Positions 47,301 to 56,456 of a stretch of DNA of 64,000 nucleotides are shown piece by piece. The notes under the pieces were generated by a model. The model was not told the origin of the DNA. It was given only the letters and a program-made list of their open reading frames with translations, and searched no databases. Every line of letters starts with the position of its first letter. The stretch's first letter is position 1. Made by a program: the position numbers and the translations under genes. The stretch is from Planctomycetaceae bacterium (GTDB taxonomy: Bacteria > Planctomycetota > Phycisphaerae > UBA1845 > UTPLA1), in the NCBI GenBank assembly GCA_011525745.1, contig WYBU01000091.1:17809-81808 (forward strand), in the 5' to 3' direction.

Positions 47301-49018
47301 CCGACGCTCAGGAGAAGGCCAGGGCAAGCAACCCCAACGATCCCGATTCCGACGGCGACGGTCTGTTAGACGGCGCGGATCCGTTTCCGATCCACACCGC
47401 GCGGACGTTGTATGTCCAGCCGGGCGCGCCGTCCGGCCAGAACGGCAACAGTTGGCTCACGGCCTACCCGCGGCTCCAACCGGCGATCACGCGCGCCCTG
47501 AACGGCCAGGCCACGTCGAACGACCCGACCGACGACGTGTCGCAAATCTGGGTTGCCGCCGGCACGTACAAGCCGAATTCTCGGCAGGATCCGATTCCGC
47601 TCGTGAACAACCTGGGCGTCTACGGCGGATTCACGGGTTGGGACGGCGTGAGCTTCCTCGGCGAGACCAAGCGCGGCCAGCGGAACATCAACCCGCTCAC
47701 CAACGGCTGCGTTATCAGCGGTGATATGAACAACAATGACACCGGCGCCATCGACCTGGACAGTAGTGCCACGGGGAATCGGGGGGACAACTGCACGACC
47801 ATGCTGATCGCGCCCACCGGCATCGACGCCTCGGCGGTGGTGGATGGCTTCATGCTCACCGGCGCGTATTGCCGGGAGTTCACGGCGGGCGATTCGCCGG
47901 GCGGGGCGCTGCGATGCGAGTTCGACGCCCACCCGACGATTCAGAACTGCCTGTTCCTGGGGAACGCAAATCAACGCTATGGCGCCGGCATTTATCTCAG
48001 CGGAGGACCGCAGCCCGGCGAGACCATGGTGGTCAGGAACTGCATTTTCGCCAGCAACGTGGGCAGAGCCGGCGGCGGCGTCTATGTCGCACCGTTCGGA
48101 GAAGTCGTGTTCGAGAACTGCGAATTTTCGCGGAATGACGCCCGCCGAAGAACATCGCAGCCGGGGACTGAGTTGGAGTCGACCGGCGGCGGCGCGCGTG
48201 TTCGTCTGAGCAGTGCAGCGTCGCGCGTGCACTTCAACAACTGCACGTTCACGGGCAACCAGGCCCGGAACCAGGGCGGCGGCATCTACGCCAGGGGCGA
48301 AACGAGTTCCGGGCTTGGATACCTGCGCGTCGACCGTTGCCGCTTCACGAGCAACGTTTCGACGATTGGGGCCACGGGCGGGAACTTCGTCGGCGCCGGC
48401 GGCGGCATCTATCTGGACTCATCCGGCAGCGTGTCCAACAGCACGTTCTGGGACAACCGCGCCGGTTCGAACGGCGGCGGAATGGCCGTGAACGACACCC
48501 TTGGCGCACTGAACAGCGTCGGCATCTCCAACTGTACGCTGGCGTACAACCGGGTCTTGCCCACGCAGAATGGCGGCTGGGACGGCGGTGGCATCATCGT
48601 GTGGAGCGCCTCCGCGGTGTCCGTTGAGAATACCATTCTGTGGCAAAACTACTACGGTACTGGCGCGATACCGGCCTGGGACGCGAGCGGCGCCCCGCTT
48701 GAACGACATCAGATCGCCGCGCCGTCGGGCACGACGATGACGAGCAACTGCTGCCTCAACGGGCCGGGCAACTTCAGCGGGGGCAGTAATCTCAATGCTG
48801 ACCCATTGCTAACAAGCCTGGCACTCGGCGATCTGCGCCTCGGCGATAACTCGCCCTGCATCGACCGCGGCAACACGTTCGTCGATCTCGATCCGCTCCT
48901 GCCGGGTTTCCAGCGCTTGCCGCAGTTCGACCTCTTCAGCAACCCGCGTGTCGTGGACGGCAACGGCGACGGCCTCGAGGCCGTGGACATCGGCGCGTTC
49001 GAGGCGCCTGCACAGTAG
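44390..49018 (+). CDS. large lipoprotein: IPT/TIG, calcium repeats, binary-toxin-B-like region, discoidin-like domain, beta-helix
   Basis: A 1542-residue cell-surface lipoprotein. Signal peptide ends in a lipobox (LLWGGC, Cys about 44). Two IPT/TIG domains (about 61-225: ITPSQGPTGTRVTIRGGPF, IEPGFGPIEGGTLVTLRGAG). Calcium-binding DxDxDG repeats (about 235-400: DSDGDGLTDAQEE, DTDGDGLTDDVE, DTDGDGVSDFDE). A Ser/Thr-rich region (about 417-680) whose order of elements resembles the pore-forming and following domains of binary toxin B/anthrax protective antigen: ESRTDTVASEQSNTIGWSFE, GIHGEHTWTNSVESSRTAG, TAIQLTNAGKTSFALDG, TLAPGETAGPF, ITMKRVLEEYLGL. More calcium repeats, a discoidin-like domain (about 803-947, AYPASQALGAPDG), and a right-handed beta-helix (about 1003-1470) with ending VVDGNGDGLEAVDIGAFE. 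AAGGAAGAG precedes the ATG. The toxin-like reading is inference from alternation and order, not a search. Confidence 0.85.
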   Translation: MIDSRQLVSTPLACRRNSVPSHPPLAGAMVLVALPLLALLWGGCGTDPFPADIKADSSASIRIEAITPSQGPTGTRVTIRGGPFEDKIGVLFGAHAAVDPILVNTGMITAIAPPQLPGTVDVTVLSNQGQITVLGAFTYEAPVVRVDSIEPGFGPIEGGTLVTLRGAGIPANAGVLFGNVAAAQVTFVNDQLVTVITPAGPQGPVDVTVVHQGGNVVVPMQFLYGNGTPRDDGTDSDGDGLTDAQEEAGWEVWIDSFAQASTRTDTYFNVLHYAVTSDPLDPDTDGDGLTDDVEFLIKSDPRKKDSDDDGLRDAEEWNQWLTSPTSVDTDGDARGDPAAPLAPNQALFDGLELFEPSVLFLDPGDSARVVKPRATSPTLSDTDGDGVSDFDEFDSTIRNGVIADLPRLEYELVGDVDVRLMTEYAETEGETKETGVTLIESRTDTVASEQSNTIGWSFEVAQTIGIEAGSAETKTKVDTTLTAGIHGEHTWTNSVESSRTAGKETSEVTSKSKEFTETAAHGSIRTAIQLTNAGKTSFALDGLSVRVSQREKLKPLGDTSPATARKTIATLTPVFDTITLAPGETAGPFELAATGVNADAIKELMAMPDTLMLGTAALNLRDSSGLDYDFVREFTAAQTATLVIDFGDGELRTYTVATNVDRNPDSTYRGITMKRVLEEYLGLAPNDPKDGYRTFLDPNGSGFQVLRDLLDYRHTQRNGITRYCWNLIATDRAHTRVDFQSIVLRAGDFVQLIYSPDDDNDGVSNALAKATGIDQFPLTADDADGDGLSNKEEIIDGWIAFRDASVPDTDQYATIMFATSSEDPAYPASQALGAPDGLAWAPASLDGIKASIHVRYDTPVYSNGAVIRELSGHGMIYQVDAVQNSNNALHTVWKGSDPTLPGAPRDFVVSWATTPYLVKGLRIWVDTDLSPNVQEQIDSIALRGRSVAGDPRERRVFSSPISPDADQDGLTDAQEKARASNPNDPDSDGDGLLDGADPFPIHTARTLYVQPGAPSGQNGNSWLTAYPRLQPAITRALNGQATSNDPTDDVSQIWVAAGTYKPNSRQDPIPLVNNLGVYGGFTGWDGVSFLGETKRGQRNINPLTNGCVISGDMNNNDTGAIDLDSSATGNRGDNCTTMLIAPTGIDASAVVDGFMLTGAYCREFTAGDSPGGALRCEFDAHPTIQNCLFLGNANQRYGAGIYLSGGPQPGETMVVRNCIFASNVGRAGGGVYVAPFGEVVFENCEFSRNDARRRTSQPGTELESTGGGARVRLSSAASRVHFNNCTFTGNQARNQGGGIYARGETSSGLGYLRVDRCRFTSNVSTIGATGGNFVGAGGGIYLDSSGSVSNSTFWDNRAGSNGGGMAVNDTLGALNSVGISNCTLAYNRVLPTQNGGWDGGGIIVWSASAVSVENTILWQNYYGTGAIPAWDASGAPLERHQIAAPSGTTMTSNCCLNGPGNFSGGSNLNADPLLTSLALGDLRLGDNSPCIDRGNTFVDLDPLLPGFQRLPQFDLFSNPRVVDGNGDGLEAVDIGAFEAPAQ

Positions 49019-49057
49019 TAGCGCGCCCACCGGCGCGGTGACTCACGAACGCTAGAT

Positions 49058-49099
49058 CCTCCCCGGCGACCCGCGAACCCTGCGGCGTCGCCGGGGAGG
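49058..49099 (+). terminator. long GC-rich hairpin between lipoprotein and kinase genes
   Basis: CCTCCCCGGCGAC (49058-49070) pairs with GTCGCCGGGGAGG (49087-49099), 13 bp, loop of 16 nt, followed by TTATCATTG. Consistent with termination after the lipoprotein gene, so the kinase may have its own promoter. Confidence 0.75.
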
Positions 49100-49260
49100 T
49101 TATCATTGACGTTTGGGCCGCGGCGGTTTCAGAACGATCCCATTCGGCGACCTGGTCGCGGCTGATGCGGCCAATGCTTCAGCGAAAAGACGCGAAAACA
49201 ATTGCAGAGAACTGCGTCCGGCAGCGGCGCTTCGGCGCAACCGGGCCGGAGGTCCGGGCG

Positions 49261-52200
49261 ATGAACGATCGACGCACAGCCGAAGAGATCTTCCATGCCG
49301 CCCGCGAGAGGTCCGAACCTCCGGAGCGGGCAGGCTTTCTGGACGGCGCCTGCGGCGGCGACTCATCGCTACGGGCGGAAGTCGACGCGCTGCTGGCGGC
49401 GGACGCTGAGGCCGGCTCATTCCTTGCACCCGCCGAGCAGGCGGACCCGGACGCCACAGTTCCGAAGTCGGCGCAATCCGGGTCGATGCCGCGCGGCACG
49501 GAGCAGGCCGGCCAGATCATTGGGCGCTATAAGCTGCTCCAGCAGATCGGCGAGGGCGGCTTCGGCAGCGTGTGGATGGCCGAGCAGCGTGAGCCGGTGA
49601 AGCGGCGGGTGGCGCTAAAGATCATCAAGCTGGGGATGGACACGCGTCAGGTGATCGCGCGGTTCGAGGCCGAGCGGCAGGCGCTGGCGCTGATGGACCA
49701 TCCGAACATCGCCAAGGTGCTGGATGCGGGGAGCACCGAGACGGGTCGGCCGTACTTTGTGATGGAGTACATCAAGGGTGTGCCGATCCTGGAGTACTGC
49801 GACACGGAGAAGCTGGACACTCCGGCGCGGCTGGACCTGTTCATGAAGGTGTGCCACGCGATTCAGCACGCGCACCAGAAAGGGATCATTCACCGGGACA
49901 TCAAGCCGACGAACGTGCTCGTGACGCTGCACGACGGGGCGCCGGTACCGAAGGTGATCGACTTCGGGATCGCCAAGGCGACCAGCGCGGAACTCACCAC
50001 GAGGACGTTGTTCACCGAGCATCGGCAGATGATCGGCACGCCGGCGTACATGTCTCCGGAACAGGCGGAGATGAGCGGGCTGGACATCGACACGCGCAGC
50101 GACATCTATTCGCTGGGCGTGTTGCTGTACGAGTTGCTCACGGGCACGACGCCGTTCGACACGAAGGCGCTCGTGAGCCAGGGCTTTGCGGAGATGATGC
50201 GGATCATCCGCGAGGTGGAGCCGCACAAGCCGTCGACGCGGTTGAGTTCCCTGGGCCAGACCGGCACGCGCACGGCCCAGCAGCGGCGTGCGTCGGACGC
50301 GAAGCGGCTCAGCCAGACGCTCCGGGGCGATCTGGACTGGATCGTGATGAAGTGTCTGGAGAAGGACCGCACGCGGCGGTACGAGACGGCCAACGGGCTG
50401 GCGGCGGACATCCGGCGGCATCTGAACAATGAGCCTGTGGCGGCAGGCCCTCCCAGCACGATTTACAGCTTCAGAAAGTTTGTAAAGCGCAACCGCGGGC
50501 GCGTGGTCGTGGGGTGTGTGTTGTCGGTTGCGCTGCTGGCGGCGTTCGTGAGCGCCTCGTGGGGGCTGGTCGAGGCGAATCGCGCACAGTCGATCCGCCT
50601 TCAGCACGAACTCGATACCCAGCGGCGCGATGCCGCGGACAGCGCGCGGATCGCGCGAAACGCCGAGGCCGTGAGCACGCTCCTAGGCCAGTCCGAGGAT
50701 GCGCTGCGTGCGGGCGACACCGCAAAGGCCACGGTCACCCTCGAAGCGGCGCGGAAGCGCTCCGCCGAAGGCGGCGCGGAGAAGGACGCCGAGCGCCTCG
50801 CGCGTCTCACCGCGGACCTGGACCTATCAGTCGATCTCGATGCGGTCGATCGCATCCGCTGGACGTGGACGAATCATGGCGAGATGGAGGCCCTGGTCGC
50901 CGCGATCAAGCGGAATCAGGATGCGCTTCAGAAGTTCGGCATCGATCCCGGAGTGGTTTCGGTCGACACCGCCGTCGTCGCGGTGAAGGCGTCAGCGGTG
51001 CGCGAGCGGATCGTGGCGGCCCTCGACCGGCTGTTGTGGGCAACCCATTCACAAGAAGTGATGAAAGAAACGCACGAGCTGCTCCGGCGCTTGGACTCGG
51101 ACCCATTCCGGAACGCTGTCCGCGATGCGCTCCGGGAACGCGACGACGAGAGCGAAGCGAAGCTGGCCGCCTGCAAAGCGACGATGATTGAGTTGGCAGA
51201 TCGGCCGGCCGCACTGGAGCAGCCGGCCGCATTCGCGGCTTTCCTCGGCGACTTCAAGTCGATCGACAGCGATCGGCGCGTGGAGGTGTTGCAGGCGGCG
51301 GTTCTTCGGCGTCCGCGCGACCTCGGTGTGCTGATTGGCCTCATCCGTTGCGCCTCGGACTCCCAGCGAAGCGATTCGAATGAGATCCTGCGCTGGGGAC
51401 AAGCCGGCGTGGCGGCAGCCCCGACCTACGCCGGCGCCTACATCAACCTCGGAGTGAGTCTGAAAGTGAAGGGCCGGCTGGATGAGGCGATCGCGTGCTA
51501 TCGGAGAGCCATCGAACTCGACCCGACATTCGCCATGGCATACATGAATCTGGCCAACGTACTGGCTGAAACGGGCCATTTCGAAGAAGCCCTTGTCAAC
51601 CACAGAAAGGCGATCGAACTCGATCCGATGGATTTCGAGGGTTACTGCACGCTGGGCAACACGCTGAGCAAGCACGGGCGACTCGACGAAGCGATCGACG
51701 CACTCAGGAAAGCCATCGAACTCAATCCCAGGCACGCCGAAGCCCATTACGCCTTGGGCGTGACGCTGCAATTGAAGGGCCAAATGGCCGAGGCGATCGA
51801 CTCGTTTGCGATGGCGATCGAAGCCAATCCGAGAAGTTCTGAGAGCTATTGCAACCTGGGCGCGACACTGCGGAAGCTAGGCCGCTTGGACGAAGCACTC
51901 GCTTGCTTCAAGAAAGCCATCGAACTCAATCCCAAGTACACCGCAGCGATGTCGAACCTCGGGTGCGTTTTGTCCGAGCAGGGGCGACATGACGAGGCCA
52001 TCGTCGCTTGCAAAAACGCTATCGAGTCCGACCCAAAGTTCGCCATGGCCTACTTCAACCTGGGCAGCACTTATGCCGCCGTCGGCGCGTTCGACGATGC
52101 CGTCGCAACCTTCAGAAAAGCGATTGAATACGACCCGGACTACGCCGAATCACATTGCAATATGGCACAAGCGCTGCAGAATCAGGGCAACTACGAGGAG

Positions 52201-55107
52201 GCGCTCACGGAGTACAAGCGCTGTCACGAGTTGGGCAGCAGGAGTCCTGACTGGAAATATCCTTCCGGCGAGTGGGTTCGCACCGCCGAGGCAAAGGTCG
52301 CGATGGCGGCGAAGCTGCCCGCGCTTCGCAAGGGTGAGTTCCAACCAGCGGACAACGCGGAGCGCGCTGAGTTCGCATTTATCTGTCAGGGCAAGAAGCG
52401 AAACTACGCGGCGGTCGGCCTTTTCAGTGCCGTCCTCTCGGCGGACCCCGCGGTCGGTGAGAACGTCGAGGGCTGTGTTCGCTACAACGCGGCCTGCGTC
52501 GCGCTGCTGAGCGCCGCCGGTCAGGGCGAGGATGCCGCCAACCTCGCCGATGATGAGCGCGTGCGTCTGCGGAAGCAGGCCCTCGACTGGCTCCGCGCCG
52601 ACTTGAACGTGGCTACAAAGCGACTCGAGTCGGCTAACCCGCCGACTGATGCATGGAGCCGATGGTTCTGCACGCACCTTCAGAGGAACCCAGACCTGGT
52701 CAGCGTTCGTGACCCAGCCGCACTGTCCCAACTTCCAGACGAAGAACGGACCGCGTTCACGAAGTTCTGGGACGATGCGGCGGCGCTCTTGAAGAAAGCA
52801 GAGATTCCGATTCCCAAGCCCGCCGGCGCCGAAACACCACCGGTGGCGAAGGATTCTTCGCATCGCGACCCTGGCGAGGAGCACACGCTCGCGGACATTG
52901 ATCAACTGGGAGTTGCACTGCGGCAGAAGGGCAAGCTCGCTGAGGCCGAGCCGTACTTGCGCGAGTCATTGGAGAAGCGTCGGCGCGTGCTGGGTGACGA
53001 GCACCCGGAGACGCTTACCTATCTCACTTACCTGGGCCTGCTTCTCCAGGAACAGAACAAGCACGCCGAGTCCGAACCGTATTTGCGTGAGGCGATGGAG
53101 ATGCGCCGGCGCGTCCTGGGGGAGAATGACCCACTCACGATTCAATCCATCTTCAACATGGGCCTTGTGATGCAGGGGCGGGGCAAGCCGGCCGAAGCCG
53201 AGCAGTACTTCCGCGAGGCGCTCGATAGGAAAGGCCGACGCGTTGAGGAAGAGCAAGACGTATATGTGCTCAAGTGCTTCGAGGGCTTAGGAGCCGTGCT
53301 CCTGGCCCAGGGCAACCACGCCGAGGCCGAGCAAGCCCTCGCGGAAGGACTCCGCGAATGCCAGCGCGCGTTCGCGGCGCCGCAGCCGACGACCGCGTTG
53401 CTCCTGCACCACCATGCAGAAGCCCTGCGAAGGGCCGGTCGGCTCGACGAGGCGCTCACCGAGGCGCAGCGCGCCCACCAGATGTACGGTGAGCACCCCG
53501 ATTGGTCGCCCAACGAGGCGGCGCACGCGGCGAAGGTTCTGGCGGCAATCCTGACTGCCCAAGGCCACCCGGACGAGGCGCTCGCCGTTCAGCGCGAGGT
53601 GCTCGCTTTTCAGCAACGGACGCTGCCGGCCGGAAGCGATAAGGACGTGGACGCCATCATCAACCTGGGCCAAGCGCTCATGGAGCGCGGCAAGTACGCC
53701 GAGGCCGAACCGTACGTCCGCGCGGCGATGGAGAAGCGCCGGCGCGTGCTGGGGGCGGAGGACCCGAGCACCCTCAGCGCCGTCAGTCAAATGGGCAGTG
53801 TGCTGGAGGCACAGGACAAGTTCGCCGAGGCCGAGCCGTACGTTCGCGAGGCGCTCGATACGAGCCGACGCGTGCTCGGAGAGAAACACTTACGCACGCT
53901 TGAATACATGAACAACATGGGCGATTTGCTCCTATCCGAGCGCAAGCTCGGCCAGGCCGAACCGTACCTCCGCGATGCGCTCGAAGGCCGCCGCCACTCG
54001 CTGGGGGAGGAACACGCGGCCACGCTCATTTCCATGAATAACATGGCCGGCTTGCTTGCTGACCTAGGCAAGGCCGCCGAGGCCGAGCCTTTATACCGCG
54101 AGGTGCTGGAGAAGTGTCGCCGCGTCCAGGGGGCGGACCATCCGGACACGCTCCGTGCCCTCAACAACCTGGGAAACTTTCTCTGGAACCAGGGGAGACT
54201 CGCTCAGGCCGAACCGTACCTCCGCGAGGCGCTCGAGAAGCACCGACGTGTGCTGGGGGAGTCGCACCCGTACACGCTCACCATCTTTAACGATCTGGGC
54301 ATGGTGCTCGTGTCTCAGGGCAAGCTCACTGACGGCGAGCGGGTCCTTGCGGAAGGGGTTGGCGCGTGCGATCGCGCCTTCACGTCGCCGCGCGAGATCA
54401 CTGCATTGCACCTGCACCACCACGCCGATGCGTTGCGCGCCCTCGGCCGGCTCGATGACGCCGCGGCCGAGGCGCGCCGGGCCCTCGACATGTACCGCGA
54501 CCACCCGGACTGGGCGTCGAACGAGGCAGCGCACGCCACGTCGGTCCTGGCGTCGATCCTGACGGACCAGGCGCGGCCGGACGAAGCGGTCGCCGTCCGG
54601 CGCGAATGGCTCGCCGCTCAGCGGCGGCATCTGACGCCCGGGAGTTCCGAACTCGGCAATCTGCTCGCGGCGTTCGGTCTGGAACTGCTGAAGCGCGGCA
54701 CGCGCGAAGCCGCGCGCGAGGCCGAGCCGTTGCTGCGCGAGTGCCTGGAAATCCGCCTCAAGACCATCCCTGACGACTGGCGCGTGCCCAACACACGATC
54801 CCTGCTGGGTGGCGTCACTCTGCTCGTTGTAGAGTTGGACTCCTCCTTGACGCCCGCGTCCCGTGCCGACCTCCTGCGCGAGGCCGAACGGCTGCTCCTC
54901 GAAGGATACCAGGGGATGAAGGAGCGTGACGCCGCGATCCCACCGCAGGGCAAGGTGCGCATCCCCGAAGCCCTTGAGCGCGTCGTGCGCCTGTACGAAG
55001 TCTGGGACAAGATCGAGCCGGGCAAGGGCCATGACGCCAAGGCGGCGGAGTGGCGGAGGTCGCTTGAAGCCTCCGCTGTGCCCCGGCCGACAGAGGACAA
55101 GCAGTAA
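49261..55107 (+). CDS. membrane Ser/Thr protein kinase with two kinds of TPR array
   Basis: A 1948-residue receptor-type kinase. After an N-terminal about 80-residue region (EIFHAARERSEPPERAGFLD, DSSLRAEVDALLAA) comes a complete Hanks-type kinase domain (about 87-370): IGEGGFGSVWMAE, VALKIIK, GIIHRDIKPTNVLV, VIDFGIAKA, GTPAYMSPEQAEMSGLDIDT. One membrane helix follows (about 417-438). Outside it are a linker, then about eight classical 34-residue TPRs (about 723-996; GRLDEAIACYRRAIELDPT type), a spacer, and a long array of 42-residue kinesin-light-chain-like TPRs (about 1206-1750; AEAEPYLREALEKRRRVLGE type). The ATG at 49261 has GGAGG 9 nt upstream. Kinases of this form are usual in planctomycetes. 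Ligand and substrates are unknown; the sigma factor at 43584 is a possible regulatory partner. Confidence 0.94.
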   Translation: MNDRRTAEEIFHAARERSEPPERAGFLDGACGGDSSLRAEVDALLAADAEAGSFLAPAEQADPDATVPKSAQSGSMPRGTEQAGQIIGRYKLLQQIGEGGFGSVWMAEQREPVKRRVALKIIKLGMDTRQVIARFEAERQALALMDHPNIAKVLDAGSTETGRPYFVMEYIKGVPILEYCDTEKLDTPARLDLFMKVCHAIQHAHQKGIIHRDIKPTNVLVTLHDGAPVPKVIDFGIAKATSAELTTRTLFTEHRQMIGTPAYMSPEQAEMSGLDIDTRSDIYSLGVLLYELLTGTTPFDTKALVSQGFAEMMRIIREVEPHKPSTRLSSLGQTGTRTAQQRRASDAKRLSQTLRGDLDWIVMKCLEKDRTRRYETANGLAADIRRHLNNEPVAAGPPSTIYSFRKFVKRNRGRVVVGCVLSVALLAAFVSASWGLVEANRAQSIRLQHELDTQRRDAADSARIARNAEAVSTLLGQSEDALRAGDTAKATVTLEAARKRSAEGGAEKDAERLARLTADLDLSVDLDAVDRIRWTWTNHGEMEALVAAIKRNQDALQKFGIDPGVVSVDTAVVAVKASAVRERIVAALDRLLWATHSQEVMKETHELLRRLDSDPFRNAVRDALRERDDESEAKLAACKATMIELADRPAALEQPAAFAAFLGDFKSIDSDRRVEVLQAAVLRRPRDLGVLIGLIRCASDSQRSDSNEILRWGQAGVAAAPTYAGAYINLGVSLKVKGRLDEAIACYRRAIELDPTFAMAYMNLANVLAETGHFEEALVNHRKAIELDPMDFEGYCTLGNTLSKHGRLDEAIDALRKAIELNPRHAEAHYALGVTLQLKGQMAEAIDSFAMAIEANPRSSESYCNLGATLRKLGRLDEALACFKKAIELNPKYTAAMSNLGCVLSEQGRHDEAIVACKNAIESDPKFAMAYFNLGSTYAAVGAFDDAVATFRKAIEYDPDYAESHCNMAQALQNQGNYEEALTEYKRCHELGSRSPDWKYPSGEWVRTAEAKVAMAAKLPALRKGEFQPADNAERAEFAFICQGKKRNYAAVGLFSAVLSADPAVGENVEGCVRYNAACVALLSAAGQGEDAANLADDERVRLRKQALDWLRADLNVATKRLESANPPTDAWSRWFCTHLQRNPDLVSVRDPAALSQLPDEERTAFTKFWDDAAALLKKAEIPIPKPAGAETPPVAKDSSHRDPGEEHTLADIDQLGVALRQKGKLAEAEPYLRESLEKRRRVLGDEHPETLTYLTYLGLLLQEQNKHAESEPYLREAMEMRRRVLGENDPLTIQSIFNMGLVMQGRGKPAEAEQYFREALDRKGRRVEEEQDVYVLKCFEGLGAVLLAQGNHAEAEQALAEGLRECQRAFAAPQPTTALLLHHHAEALRRAGRLDEALTEAQRAHQMYGEHPDWSPNEAAHAAKVLAAILTAQGHPDEALAVQREVLAFQQRTLPAGSDKDVDAIINLGQALMERGKYAEAEPYVRAAMEKRRRVLGAEDPSTLSAVSQMGSVLEAQDKFAEAEPYVREALDTSRRVLGEKHLRTLEYMNNMGDLLLSERKLGQAEPYLRDALEGRRHSLGEEHAATLISMNNMAGLLADLGKAAEAEPLYREVLEKCRRVQGADHPDTLRALNNLGNFLWNQGRLAQAEPYLREALEKHRRVLGESHPYTLTIFNDLGMVLVSQGKLTDGERVLAEGVGACDRAFTSPREITALHLHHHADALRALGRLDDAAAEARRALDMYRDHPDWASNEAAHATSVLASILTDQARPDEAVAVRREWLAAQRRHLTPGSSELGNLLAAFGLELLKRGTREAAREAEPLLRECLEIRLKTIPDDWRVPNTRSLLGGVTLLVVELDSSLTPASRADLLREAERLLLEGYQGMKERDAAIPPQGKVRIPEALERVVRLYEVWDKIEPGKGHDAKAAEWRRSLEASAVPRPTEDKQ

Positions 55108-55928
55108 CCGATGCGGCGCCGACCCGAATGGTCTTGGGCAGAATTAGGTCGCGCCAAAAGATAACTGTAACAAGTCCACGGCAAGAGTTGGTTACCTATT
55201 AGCAGAAATGCCACCGTGTAGTTTACTTTATTTGTCGGCGCGCCCTTAGTGCGTGTCATGAAGTTCGCGGCTTGCCCTTTGGCCGGTCTTCAGCCGGCCG
55301 GTTTTTGCCACCGGTTTCAACCGTGGACGGCCCCACATGATTAGCTACCACCTTGCTTCAGCCGGGCTTGCTGTCGTACTCGAAGCCTGTGATTTTCCGG
55401 ATGAGAATGCAGCAAGCCCGGCTGAAGCCGGCTGGAGAGAAATGAAAATAATTAGGGGTACTGGCAGCCGTCCCACCAGCTCAAGCTGGTGGCAGAAACC
55501 GGTCGGCTGAAGCCGACCCATCAGGAGCGCAGCGAAGCCGACCCATCAGGACCCGAGCGGAGCCGATTCATCAGGAGCCGTGCGACGCCGACCCATAAGG
55601 AGCCAAGCGAGGCGGACCCATCAGGAGCGGAGTGACGCCGAGCCATAAGGAGCCGAGTACGCCTCCCTGCGCCCGGCGCATCGGCGCGCGCGCACCATCC
55701 CGCGGCCCGGCGCCTTTGACGTCAAACAACGACGTCACCCTGGTACTGTTTCCGCGGTCCATGAAAGGGCTGCGTCATCCGTCATTTCCGTAGGAGCCAA
55801 ACGCCCGGGCAGGGCATCCGTATAATCTGGCGGCGTTGGCGAGGTAGGCACATTGCGGGCGCACAAGCTACGCGCGGCTTTAAACGTGCCGGCTGTGCGC
55901 GAGTGTTGCGGGAAGTGAGTTCACTGCC
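55108..55928. other. hairpin- and repeat-rich intergenic region
   Basis: About 820 bases without a recognisable gene. It holds an 18-bp perfect inverted repeat (CTTCAGCCGGGCTTGCTG at 55355-55372 and its complement at 55409-55426), a 9-bp hairpin CCACCAGCT/AGCTGGTGG (55473-55492), GGCCGGTCTTCAGCCGGCC near 55280, and the 25-bp tandem repeat described separately. TATAAT at 55821-55826 lies 103 nt before the MoaD-like gene and could be its -10 box, without a clear -35. Confidence 0.6.
55509..55658. repeat. 25-bp tandem repeat, 6 units
   Basis: Six contiguous units start at 55509, 55534, 55559, 55584, 55609 and 55634. The consensus is GAAGCCGACCCATCAGGAGC followed by about GAGC(G); units differ at a few positions (ATCAGG/ATAAGG, GAAGCC/GACGCC). 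No spacers separate them, so this is a minisatellite rather than a CRISPR array. Confidence 0.92.
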
Positions 55929-56225
55929 ATGATTCGCGTCGTGCTGCCGTTTCATTTGTGCCGGCTGGCGGGGGTGGAGGGGGAGGTGCGGCTGGAGGTG
56001 GCCGGGCCGGTGACGCTGCGGTCGGTGCTGGATGAGCTGGAGGCGAGGTATCCGATGTTGAGAGGCACGATTCGCGATCACGGGACGCTGCGGCGGCGGG
56101 CGTTCCTGCGGTTTTTTGCCTGCGGACAGGATTTGTCGCATGAAGAGGCCGAGGCGGCCCTTCCGCGCGAAGTGGCGATGGGGGAGGAGGTGTTTCGGAT
56201 CGTGGGGGCGATTGCGGGGGGGTAG
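55929..56225 (+). CDS. MoaD/ThiS-like ubiquitin-fold sulfur carrier
   Basis: A 98-residue beta-grasp protein. It has an N-terminal strand [53 protein letters not shown] and a C-terminal [11 protein letters not shown] ending in Gly-Gly, the residue pair that becomes a thiocarboxylate in MoaD, ThiS and related carriers. It could donate sulfur for molybdopterin or another cofactor. No E1-like or MoaE partner is adjacent. The start ATG follows GGGAAG about 13 nt upstream. Length is slightly above the usual 80-90 residues of MoaD. Confidence 0.8.
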   Translation: MIRVVLPFHLCRLAGVEGEVRLEVAGPVTLRSVLDELEARYPMLRGTIRDHGTLRRRAFLRFFACGQDLSHEEAEAALPREVAMGEEVFRIVGAIAGG

Positions 56226-56250
56226 GCTGCTGCGGGGCGTCGTTAAAGGC

Positions 56251-56321
56251 AGGGAGTAAGAGAAAGAGTAAGATTACGATTAGGATACGGATTAGGAGCA
56301 GGATTAGGAGTAGGAGTAGGA
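56251..56321 (+). repeat. purine-rich GGATTAGGAGTA simple-sequence tract
   Basis: About 70 bases of imperfect AGGATTAGGAGTAGG-type sequence, ending in GGAGTAGGAGTAGG before AAACC. The plus strand is almost free of C. It lies between the MoaD-like and the coiled-coil genes. Confidence 0.8.
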
Positions 56322-56456
56322 AACCGGAATGCGGATGCCCCGGTTCAACGCCGTCTTCAGAGGGTTTTCGGTTCGGCGGCGCGGGGCGGGGTTGACGAGA
56401 TGTTCGTTTGAGGTTATCATGCCGCGCGCCGCGGGCGCGGTGGCGGAGGCATGATG

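Noticed and set aside
55509..55658. 25-bp repeats as a CRISPR array
   Set aside because: Units are contiguous without spacers, diverge along their length, and no cas gene is in the window.
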